This document shows positions 11,354 through 22,500 of a stretch of 64,000 bases of DNA, piece after piece; within the stretch, counting starts at the first letter, position 1, and each line of letters starts with the position of its first letter. Made by a program: the position numbers and the translations under genes. This DNA is from Macrocystis pyrifera. Its lineage: Eukaryota; Sar; Phaeophyceae; Laminariales; Laminariaceae. The notes beneath the pieces were generated by a model. It had not been told where the DNA came from. It saw only the letters and a program-made list of their open reading frames with translations, and did not search any database. Location of the stretch: contig JASSKH010000030.1 in assembly GCA_031763025.1 (NCBI GenBank), forward strand, positions 4,517,495 through 4,581,494, in the 5' to 3' direction.

Positions 11354-13296
11354 CTCGTCTATATACCATTTTTACCGAATTTTACAAGTATTGTAATAAA
11401 CCGAACGCGGGTATTCTATATGTAATTCCTCGTCAAAGATATAGGCCCGTGGCTCCCCTGGATGCTGCCCGGGTCAACAGGACAATTTTAAATAATCATT
11501 CTGCGCACTCATACTATATAACCCAAACAAGGGAGAATGATCTGACGATCTGACGTTGCAACATGTCGAAGCCTTTTCATTTAACAAATAATCACACCTC
11601 GGATAACGTAACACTCGGATAACACTTATCTACGTTTTGGGGCCTAACACAGGAACGTGGTAACGTACTAACATGGTGTTAGCACTAGTGGAGCGATCAC
11701 GGCAACGCGGTAACACAGTGCTAACTGGAAACCCACGAACGTGCACGAGCCTTCTAACGTTATGTTGCTGCTCGGTCTCGTCCAGCTCTGGTACAGTAAC
11801 ATTATGTTATGCCGTGATCAGTCCTTGAACTAACACCGTAACGCAGTGTTAGGCTTTGACCAAACACGTACGTTATCTCTCTAACGTGCCCAGATAGATA
11901 TCCGCGTATTTGCTAACACGATAACATAATGTTATTGTCGACGCAGCGTGTTATGCATATCACAGATAACACACTAACGTAACATAACGCAATGGCCAGC
12001 ACTACTAACACTACGTTATCTGGACCCCCCATCTAATTGCCTTCGGGTCGGATAACGTAACACTTAACGTACGTTAGATACGTTACAGTCTTAGCCGGCC
12101 CATACGTAACATTACGTTAGAATGTGACTAAATGCGGAAGTCTCTATAACATTATGATACGGTGTTACCGTCAGTAAAGATCTGATGGTAACATTCCGTT
12201 ACCGTGTTACCATAAAACCAATCCGGGTCTAACTTCATGTTACTGAGTTACCGTTGGGGCCGAAGTCGTTCTAACGTAATGTCACTACGTTACCCTTTGG
12301 ATCTTCCCGAGATCTAACATGTGTTACCTGTGTTAGTGGTAAAGCGGGCGTGTGGGAGTAACATAGCGTATCCGTGTTATCCAATTTCGCCGACATCCCA
12401 GTAGGGGATACCTACAAAACTATCGCCGGGGGGGAGGATAGCATGGCATCCCCGGTAAAAAAAAACGCCTCAATATTTTGAAACCCCAAAACAGGGGATA
12501 TTTAGGAGGGATCCCCGCAAAAAACGCCTCATTTGTTTTGTGGAAACCCCGCCAGTACGTTATCCATCTATTAACACATTACGTTGTCCATCTATAACGT
12601 AATCTGCGCACTCGCACATACATACGAGTTAACACGGCAGTAACATACCAGGTATTGTTGACTTTAGATTGGGGGTGTACGTTTTCTACTCACTTGTGTA
12701 ACTACATACATTGCATACGAGTTGACAACATTCACAAGATGCTATTAATAGGGTTTTATCGATCATGTACGTTTTGTCCGTTTGACGTGTGTTATGTAAC
12801 ATTTGTTATGGTATCAAGACTTCCGCAATACCCTCACATAACGTCGCTCGAAACGGACTGCTGCTGCGGCTGATACGGTAACATAATGTTACCGTTGTAT
12901 TGACCATACATACACTACGCCATCCCTCTAACGTGTGTTACGATAGCCCCTAGGAATTTCACCAACACACTAAGTTAACATAGTGTTATAACGTACGCGT
13001 TTATTTGGCCGTGTACGTTATCCGTCGAAAGGGTGTAACGGCAGCACGAAGAATCCTGCTGACACACTAACGACACAACGTTACTCGCTACGGGCTGACG
13101 CCGCTAACACGGTAACATTGACCATGTACGTTATCCCTTCAGCGTGTGTTACGATACCCACCAGGAATTCCGCTAACGCGCTAACATAGTGTTACTCGCT
13201 ATGGGCTGCATACCCTAACACCGTAACACATATACTGCGATCAATACGAGATCAAGGTATTAAACATAATGTTACGCGATCGCCCGCCAATATCAT

Positions 13297-13354
13297 ATTT
13301 GATTTATATAGGAACGGCATCTACGCTATCTTGTCAGAAGGCAAGCATAATAAT
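13297..13354. mobile_element. 58-bp insertion in the left hairpin arm
   Basis: Absent from the right arm, which runs continuously through GTGTTATGATATTGGCGGG. Flanked by AATATCAT at 13289-13296 and 13355-13362, an 8-bp duplication. The inserted text (TATATAGGAACGGCAT...AAGGCAAGCATAATAAT) resembles 7288-7345 in inverted orientation. Confidence 0.75.
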
Positions 13355-13478
13355 AATATCATAACACACTACAGTAACACTATGTTATCACTAAATCCAG
13401 AAAGTAGTTAACGTAGTAACGTAGTGTTCACACCTCGGATAACGTAACACTTGACGTTTTATGTCAATGTTAGGCGTC

Positions 13479-13756
13479 TGTTATGATACTGCTTTGTATG
13501 AGGTTGAAAGCCCGGAAGCTACCTGGGTTCAGTCACTGGGATCGTATTTGTAGTACTTGGAAGGCGTATCTTAGATGGAAAACCAGGGGTTTTCCAGAGG
13601 CGCACGAGCTTGGTCTCAGTCTCCGCGTGCACGAAAGGAATAAAACTGCCTTTCTTCTATAGCTAAGCAAACAACTCAAGTGAGTACCAACGTTTATCGA
13701 TTTAAAAGGCAGACCTGTCCAGGGATACAAAGTGTCCCGCAAGCTTGATCATAACA
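13479..13756. mobile_element. 278-bp nested insertion in the hairpin spacer
   Basis: The S segment reads ...TTAGGCGTC, then this insertion, then CGTCAGCGAAAAAA. The S' counterpart at 15735-15765 has the continuous text (complement of GGCGTCAGCGAAAA). CGTC is duplicated (13475-13478, 13757-13760), and the insertion ends TGTTATGAT and ATCATAACA are inverted repeats. It is the only non-repetitive DNA in the element; its 69-codon minus-strand frame shows no known motif. Confidence 0.75.
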
Positions 13757-15075
13757 CGTCAGCGAAAAAACCCCGTAACATTACGTTACTACGTTAACTA
13801 CTTTCTGGATTTTGTGATAACATAGTGTTAGTGTGTTATGATATTGGCGGGCGATCGCGTAACATTATGTTAGAGTGTTGCCTTGATCTCGTACTGACCG
13901 CAGTGTATGCGTTACGGTGTTAGGGTATGCAGCCCATAGCGAGTAACACTATATGTTAGCGTGTTAGCGGAATTCCTGGTGGCTATCGTAACACACGTTG
14001 AAGGGACAGCGTACATGGTCACTTAAACGTTAACATTATGTTACCGTATTAGCGGCATCAGCCCGTAGCGAGTAACGTTGTGTTGTTAGTGTGTCAGTGG
14101 GATTCTTCGTGCTACCGTAACACCCTTTCACCGCATAACGTACACGGCCAAATAAAGGCGTACGTAACACTATCCTAGGGGCTATCGTAACACACGTTAG
14201 AGGGATGACGTAGTGTATGTATGGTCAATACAACGTTAACATTATGTTACCGTATCAGCCGCAGCAGCAGTCCGTTTCGAGCGACGTTATGTGAGGGTAT
14301 TACGGAAGTCTTGCTATCATAACAACATAACATACGTCAAACGGATAACGTATATGATCGATAAAACACCATTAATAGCATTATGATAATGTTGTTAACT
14401 CGTATGCAATGTATGTAGTGACACAAGGTAGATAACGTACACCCCCAATCTAAAGTCAACAATATGTTACTGCCGTGTTAACTCGTACGTGCGAGTGTGC
14501 AAATTACGTTATAGATGGATAACGTACTGGCGGGGTTTCCACAAAACAAATGAGACGTTTTTTGCGGGGATCCCTCCTGGATATCCCCTGTTTTGGGGTT
14601 TCAAAATATGGAGGCGTTTTTTTACCGGGGATGCCATGCTATCCTCCCCCGGGGATATTTTCGTAGGTATCCCCTACTGAGATGTCGGCGAAATTGGATA
14701 GCACGGCTACGCTATGTTACTCCCACACGCCCGCTTTACCACTAACACAGGTAACACATGTTAGATCTCGGGAAGATCCAAAGGGTAACGTAGTAACATT
14801 ACGTTAGAACGACTTCGGCCCCAACGGTAACTCAGTAACATGAAGTTAGACCCGGATTGGTTTTTATGGTAACACGGTAACGGAATGTTACCATCAGATC
14901 TTTACTGACGGTAACACCGTAACATTATGTTACAGAGACTTCCGCATTTAGGCTAACATCCTAACATAACGTTACGTATGGGCCGGCTAAGACTGTAACG
15001 TATCTAACGTACGTTAAGTGTTACGTTATCCGACCCTAAGGCAATTAGATGGGGGGTCCAGATAACGTAGTGGTA

Positions 15076-15179
15076 ACACGGGGGTCCATAGTTAACAGGA
15101 CCAAATATTGTTAGTAAAATACCTAAATATATGGGTTTTTATGTATGCCATAGGTCCTGTTAACTATAGACCCCCGTAG
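15076..15179. mobile_element. TA-target MITE family A, copy 1
   Basis: A 104-bp element with inverted ends ACACGGGGGTCCATAGTTAA and its complement, inserted in the right arm of the giant hairpin only. The left arm (11990-12030) supplies the empty site, showing that TA is the duplicated target (15074-15075, 15180-15181). The family has six copies here. Confidence 0.9.
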
Positions 15180-16330
15180 TAGTAGTGTTGGCCATTGCAT
15201 TATGTTACGTTAGTGTGTTATCTGTAACACAATGTGCTAGTAGTGCTGGCGAACATGGTAACGATATGTTAGGGTGCTGTTATGTATAACACTACTCCTA
15301 AGGGTAACATAATGTTAGTGTGTTACGTCTAACGCTGCGTCGACAATAACATTATGTTATCGTGTTAGTCAATATGCGGATATCGATCTTGGCATGTTAG
15401 AGTGATAACGTACGTGTTTGGTCAAATAAAGCCTAACACTGTGTTACGGTGTTAGTTCAAGGACTGATCATGGCATAACATAATGATACTGTACCAGAGC
15501 TGGACGAGACCGAGCAGCAACATAACGCTATAAGGCTCGTGCACGTTCGTGGGTTTCCAGTTAACACTCTGTGTTACCGTATTACCGTGATCGCTCCTCT
15601 AGTGCACTGTGCTAAGTTACACTATGTTATTATAGTACGTTACCATGTTCCTGTGTTATTATAGGTCCCATAACGTAGATAAGTGTTATCCGAGTGTGTT
15701 ATGTTATCCGAGGTGTGGTAATGTTCCGTTTTTTTTTTCGCTGACGCCTAATATTAGCATAAAACGTTATTAAGTGTTACGTTATCCGAGGTGTGAAATA
15801 TTTATATATTGATGGAGTATTGTTGAGTTTTAGTATGGTATGGTTCTAAATGTGAGTAATTTTTCCGGGGATGAGCTGCTGCTGTTATTGCTGCTGCTTT
15901 GATGTCTATAGCCTTTAGTTTATATGGCTTTATGTGTAGATTCGAAAGTATAGTGTAAACGAGGTATGTATGTGTCAAGATATGTCGCAGATCTACGTCC
16001 TGGTCATACTGGTAACCTTATTTGGAGATTTTTCCAGCAAGAAGTTATATATATATAGTTCAGAGGCTTATTTTATCTGATCTGATCTGCTTTTTGATAC
16101 AGCAGTTTTCAGCAAGAAATTATTTTGGTTCAGACACACGTGTGCATACTCGTATCTATTTTGCTTTCGGCACCTGAGCGAAATAAGTACGTACATGGAT
16201 GTTCATATTGAATTCTCGTGCTATTCCTGAGGCAGGGGTCGTATTATTGTTGTTTATGAGGTACCTGGTATGTCGTGATAGATGTGTGTGGGTTCCTGGT
16301 CCTCCCCACATATGCTATGTTTGTAACGTC

Positions 16331-16524
16331 TCTCGAACGCGTCTGTGTCGCAGTAGTAGCGGTTTTCAGTATTTTGACAGGCGTTCTAGTTCGGGGATCT
16401 ACGCACTGCGCAGGACGCCCGCTCGGACCCACTGTCACTGCTCACAAGAGACAGCCAGTGGTACCTGTAAAACGCACTAGGGTCACCAAAGTCAGCTCGA
16501 CACTCTCCAACTCACCGTGCTCTA
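16331..16524 (+). promoter_or_regulatory. Upstream region of the lipoyl-domain gene
   Basis: About 190 bp separate the host repeat from the first ATG of the lipoyl-protein gene. No TATA box or other core element stands out, so it is noted as a probable 5' untranslated/promoter segment by position only. Confidence 0.35.
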
Positions 16525-19500
16525 ATGAGCGCTGCTGTGGCCTTTGGTCGGACTGCCAACCGGATCGCTGGTTGCCGTCGAAAAGCGGTTTCAACTTTTG
16601 CTTTTGCGAGATCGACGTCGACTGCTACTCGTACTTCGGGTGCGCTCAGCAGCAGAGGGCCTGGAGCATGGCGGCAAGCTAGAAGAGCCTCGAGCACCCT
16701 GACCGACGATGTTATGTACCTCCCGATGCCCAAGCTGTCCCCCAGTATGGTGAGATTGTGACCGTTCCCCGTTGTTCTTTGTCTCGTTGATCGTTGCTCT
16801 CTCGCTACTGCTGTTGGTCATGCAACAAGGTACCAGGTATTATAATAGCGTGTACTTGTATTAATAGCGAGTTGAACAAAGGAGATAATGCGCTTGTACT
16901 CATACGTACCTCCATGTTCATCAGCTTCCAACTCAACGCGCTCACCGCCGTGCCGCGCAAAGAAGGTGCACGCTTGCAGGCCGCGGTTTGACCTTTTATG
17001 ACTGACCCCCCCCCCCCCCCCCCCCCCCGATACCTATATTACTGCTTGGCGATTAGCGTGTGTACCAGCTCGAAGCTGCTGTATACGCTTGGGGTCGTTA
17101 TTAACCGGACGTTTTTTTTCGCGCTTCGAGGAAAATTCTCGGCCGGATCTCTGCTTTTTTTTTTCGAGTTTCGCGGATTTTTTTCAGCCCCCGGCATAAG
17201 AATGTACTTGGCTGTTGGTATTAATAGTACTGGCCTTTAATTATTTATTTTCTGAATTTGGGGAGACGTGTTGGTATTAATAGTACTCGCCTTTAATTAT
17301 TTCTTTTCTGAATTTGGGGAGACGAAATGGATGCACTTTTTATCCACTTTGGGTCAATTGGGCATTTTGGGTTAAAAAGGAAGATCCGGATTTTTGTGAC
17401 GAAACTCAATCATATCCAAAAGCGGGGAAACGAAATGGGCACAACCCCCCCCCCCCCCCCCCATCGAATATGCAGCGACTGAGATACCAGTAGAACAGCA
17501 ACAGCAGTGCCGCTGCCGCTGTCGCCCGATATTGGCAAGCAGGAGCATCGTACGCACAAGCTAGTAGAGCAGCAGCTGTTCATAACTGCAGTACGTAGCA
17601 GCAGCAGCAACGACAAAATTGCAGCAGTAACAACACGGCAAGAGGCGAGCGGCTTATTCCCACTCATTTCGAGTATAAGTTGCTGCCGATAATGATGCGC
17701 TCAATACCACAGGTAGTACAGCAGTACAACCGGTATACGGCATACAGCCTACCGGCTCTACCGCGCCCGAGCGTTGCGCCCCAAGCACGCTTGGAGGCGA
17801 ACTTGGATGCTTGGCAAATAGACCGCGGAGACCTCGCACCGCCGTGCTGCTACTCTGCTGCTACTGTTGCGTTGGGTGTGTGGGAAGATCGTGACAGTAG
17901 GATAGCTGTGCTGCTGCTGTGGACAGAGCTGAGAGATGAGTAGATAGAGGAGTGAATAGAAGGGTTTGGGTGCCGGGGTGGGGATGGCCGCTTCCCCTCT
18001 TCATATCTGGCGCGGAACTTTCTTGTTTGACCCCGTGACGTGCCAGAAAACCGTCGGATTTTTCTTTTGGGTTCTCGCTCCGTGATTTGAGCACTCTCAT
18101 AGGTTAAAAACAACGAAGAACCCGGCAGGTTCGACGACTTTACAAGCTGTAGCCGCGGCCGAAAGTTGTATTCGCCCAAGAGTATATATATACTTCTACG
18201 TGTCTTTGTACAAGCCAACCATAAAAAGTTACCAGGTACATTTTTGTAAACTATCCAACAACAATTCATTTGGCTGGTTAACGCCCAGCTTTCAACTTAT
18301 TATTACTACTGTACTACGTACGGAGGGGAGAGAGAAACGGGAAGTTTGCTTTATTTTTTTTTATTTCGAAGTATTTATTTTTCCGATTCGGGGATGCGGT
18401 CTGATCAAAACACAATTAAATAATTATTTTTTCCAACTTTTGTATTTCGTACTGGAAGTAGAGTTAATTATTTATTTTCCGACTTCGGGCACACGATATA
18501 CCGAAAAAATAATCTCCCCTATCGCGGAAAACTCCGCATCGTCGCAGAACATCGGGAATGCGCACGGTGTGAGCCGTGTGCGCCGTGTCACCACTCGGCA
18601 CTGTACAGATGAAATCAGGGTCATCCCCAGGGTCATTACCAGGCCATGGCTGGTCGCAGAAAGCGCCGTGCACAACGATACATCTCTTCGTCCAGTCGGC
18701 AGAGCCGATTCACCGATATAGCCGAGATCAACACGAAATCTCCAGCTATTTTCATGTCGTGGAAGGCTTGTCGCGCCAGGAGTTATACAAGCTGTGCTCG
18801 CGAGGTACGGCGAGCTACGGTCGCCTCTCGAGGAGTCGGGGCACCTCTAGCGGCACCATCAAGCGGACGGCCTGCTCGCGCGCCGCTGGTTTTCACGATT
18901 CGGTCAGATGGACGAGCGTTGCGACCTCATGAAACATTGTACCAGGCGATAATAGGACCCACCGCATTTTTTTTCGCGTTTCCGTGAATTTTCCGCGAAA
19001 CGAGAGGGAAAAAACAGTTAAAAACGTCACTTATTGACGATAGCCGGACAATACGCGGTCTATAAATTGAGGCAAGCTCGAAGTCAAGGCTGGGAAAACT
19101 TGTACGAGAAGCTTCAATAGAACAGAAGACGGCGAGATGGTGTGGTGACCCCGAGCCACAATGTTGATTATGTCCAGCAGACAGAGCTCTCGAACTCTCG
19201 AAGAGCATGTTCTTGCAGGAGAAAGATGAAGAAGAGAAGGAGAAGAGGAAAGGAGAGTGAGCTGGGAGGGCCCGTGTGCTCGCAACTCATAATGAAATGA
19301 GGATATCACCCCAAAAATCCATGACGGCTCTAGGCTATTTCCCGGAACATTCCACTGGTATTCCAGAGTATTCTATTCAAGCGAATCTAACAACCCCGTT
19401 TCAAAATCCGACGTATGTACGTACGTAGATACTTGCATGATACTCATGACGAAGCTTAGGCTACTGCACAACCTCTGGTGTGTACCTGTGTGTACTTTAC

Positions 19501-22500
19501 TCACTGTCCTGTCTTTCGGGTAGCTATGCTTTGCTATGCTGCTCTCTGCCTACGATATGAGGGCTGTAGCTTTGCTATGCTACCAGAACGTACTCGTTAT
19601 GTGTACGAGTGTACACAAGAGTGTAAGACCTTCTGTTGCGTGCTGGTACTATATCACATCTTGACCAATCACTCTTCCTAGATGGGTACTGGCTACGTAC
19701 GGTAGTGCGACCTACGTTGTACCAGATAACCCTATGTTATCAAGTAGTGGCTACTGTAGATGATACTGCATGTTGCTGTGATAGGTGTTGCTTCTAGTAG
19801 TACCCCTCGATGCGTTCACACATCGAGTTGAACTGAATTTCTAAATTCATCTCTGCAACAATGTCTGGCACTTCTGCGTTCCCTGCCATACTTTCAAAAA
19901 TGCACACATCAACGTTGTAGCTGTTGCAGGAAAAACATTCAAATGCGTTACTGAGAGCTAACTCATTCTGGTACCAAACCCGGGGGGGTTACTCAAAACA
20001 AGCGGATGCAAAATTTCCTGCTCTGCTATTATACACGTATCTGCGTCTCTTATGCAAGTTTAGCTATCAGGCCACAATACTATGATCATCAGACGTGAAC
20101 TACACATTCCAGTCAGATAAACGAGAAAGGAATGGATGTTTGTAGTTAGTCTATAACGGTGAATCATCGTTCCGCAACAAGAATGGGAGTGAAAAAACTA
20201 TCAACGTTCCTGCCGCCGACAAAACAAAGGAGCATATTCTTGATACTGCCAGCTTAAAGCTGTAACAAGACTTACTGTTGCTAGAGAGGCGTTACCCCTC
20301 GTGTATGCTAGTCTCCCGTTTGGACTCATCCAGGTGGCGGATTCTCCTGCCATACATGCTGAAGTTCTGGAGATGACGTGGTCAAAGTCTCTATTCAACT
20401 ACCTGATCGACACTTCTAAGTCGACTTGTTTATAAAAATGTACCATTTCTTGGTGCTGACTGCAATGTATCGCAACCTTGCACAACAGCAGCCAAGGAAG
20501 ATGGACGGGACACGCTACCAATCAACGTAAGATCAAAACTCCAGTGATCAGTTTGTCGACCAAGGAATTGATCTCTCTCCACCCCATACTAATTGGACAT
20601 GCGACACTCCACAGCTTCGGTAAGGGAGATAGTGCAGCTCAGGCTTCCAGTGGCTTGACCGTGTTGGTGTAGACGCCGGCGATCGTCCGATTTCCTTGGT
20701 CCGTTTTCCTTTGCTTAGGATTTGAGGCTCAGCGGTCTATTGAAGTTGGAGAGGTAGGTAACTTCCTTTCCCTCAAGACTAATTGTCGTCTTAGCTCCGC
20801 CTCCACTGTTAGTGAAGCAGTCAGTGTCTGCTTCTTGGTGCCGATGTCGATGGGTTCTCCGTCCAGCAAGAAGAGGAAGCCTGAAGGTGGCTTGCGGGTG
20901 TACATGAAGGCCGAAGTCGCCAGTGACTGTTGGTCGTCCTTTGTTGATTCCGCAGACTCTGTCCAGGGGTTTGCCCGCGGTTGTCCTTCCGCTATCGTGA
21001 GCGTGTCGACCTCCTTCAGCTGACGGTTGGTCTCTGTGTTCTCTGTCTTGGGCTCGGCTCGTGTGGAGGCGCGAATCACACACAGCTCTCGAGCAGCTGA
21101 CACGACCCCTGGTGAAGCAGGCGGTGATATCTCAGCTGATGCTCCGGTGATGCCAAGTAACTATCCAGCTGATGCTCCGGTGATCCTAGATGATGCCGAT
21201 TCAGTGATCCCAGTCGTTGATGCTTCCATGATCCCAGACGCTGCAGCTCCGATGACCACAGATAGATGTTGATCCGATGATCCCGGGTGATGCTGCTCCG
21301 GGGAGTGGATGTCATATTGTGGGGATTTTGACCACCCACTTTTCTTCCTCCGAGATCCGAATTGGGTCTCTATCGGTGTAGGCGAAATCCACACACGTCG
21401 CCGGGGGGTCTTCCCCCGATGCCCTCTTGGCGTGCGTGCTGTCGAAGGTCTCCTCGACGCTTGGATTGAGTGTCGTATTGGCGGTCTCGTGATGCGGTAC
21501 ATTCGGTGAGACCCCGCCGTAGTAGAAGGTTCGACCTCGGGCGAAGCAGCGTCCCCGGGTAAGGTAAAAGATGCAGCTCCTGATGATGACACTCCAGCGT
21601 CTTAAGGTGGTTTTCAGTCTCTGATGATGGCGTTCCGGTCCCTGGTGAGGAATACTTAGTCCTTGGTGGTGGTGCTCCGGCCCCTGGTAAGGATACTCCA
21701 GCTCCCGTCGATGACGCTCCAGCTGTTGTTATCGATGGCTTGCCCAATTCCAGAAGGTTGCTTGCGTATTGCTGCGGTATGTCTAGGATGCTCACTCGTT
21801 GGCGCTCCATCTCTGCAACATGTATCCTCCTCAGACATGCTGTCCTGGATTTGCGCTCGTTGGCGTTTCGTCTCCGCGGCAGTGGCCTCTTCGAAGGTCT
21901 TATTACCGCTCCTTAGCATGCACCTGTTCTTGGCCGCAGGCGTTTGTCCATCAGGCTTGAATACCCCGTTCTGTTGTGGTGTAGTTGGTATTGTTTCAAT
22001 CGTCCCTCCCAGGACGCGACGGAATACTTCGTAAGAGCGCAGACCCTTGTCCTCACGGCGCTGGTTCAGCGGACGCGAAGCGTTGCTGTTGAAATGTAGG
22101 TGGGAGTTCCCGTCTCAAGGATGGTGCTTACTCCCAAGTTGATTGCTTTAACGGAAGAGAAAAGGTTGCGTCCCAATCCAGGCATATTCATGTCGGAGAT
22201 TCGGACCGGAACGCGCTGTCCAGCCTGGTCAATGATGTATCCCCAGACACTCGCGAATACTTTCTCGTTCCCGGCGGTGACGATGGTCTTCGGCTTTTCT
22301 GACTTCTTGAAACCCCTCATGTATTTCGTCCATCTTGAATATCAAACCATAAAACAGATGTCCTATCCCACTGGCACTACTAAACCGTACCAGGTATAGC
22401 GTTATCTACTCCCGATTTCCAATTGCGTCGTCTGCTGTTTGGCGTGTCGTCGCCACAATTCTGGTGCTGCATTCACACTTATATATACAAGACCCGAGGG

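Larger units (their letters stand above)
11593..15795. mobile_element. Giant hairpin transposon-like element (4.2 kb)
   Basis: Left arm 11593-13428 and right arm about 13775-15717 are imperfect inverted complements about 1.85-1.95 kb long. Ends are CACACCTCGGATAACGTAAC and its complement. Both arms are filled with dyads such as GTAACATTATGTTAC and CTAACGTTATGTTAG every few tens of bases. The spacer S (13429-13774) is itself the inverted counterpart of the terminal 78 bp S' (15718-15795), giving an L-S-R-S' layout. There is no coding frame, so it is non-autonomous. AAATAAT precedes the left end and AAATATT follows the right end. The empty site is near 33045. Confidence 0.85.
10590..16330. repeat. 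Host repeat carrying two nested insertions
   Basis: Segments 10590-10695, 11354-11592 and 15796-16330 are together the inverted counterpart of 32450-33490. Landmarks include GAAATACGTCAGCTGTGAGT, GGATGCTGCCCGGGTCAACA, GATATGTC...GATCTACG and CAGCAAGAA(G/A)TTAT. Between the pieces lie a solo LTR (10696-11353) and the giant hairpin (11593-15795), neither present in the other copy. Confidence 0.85.
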
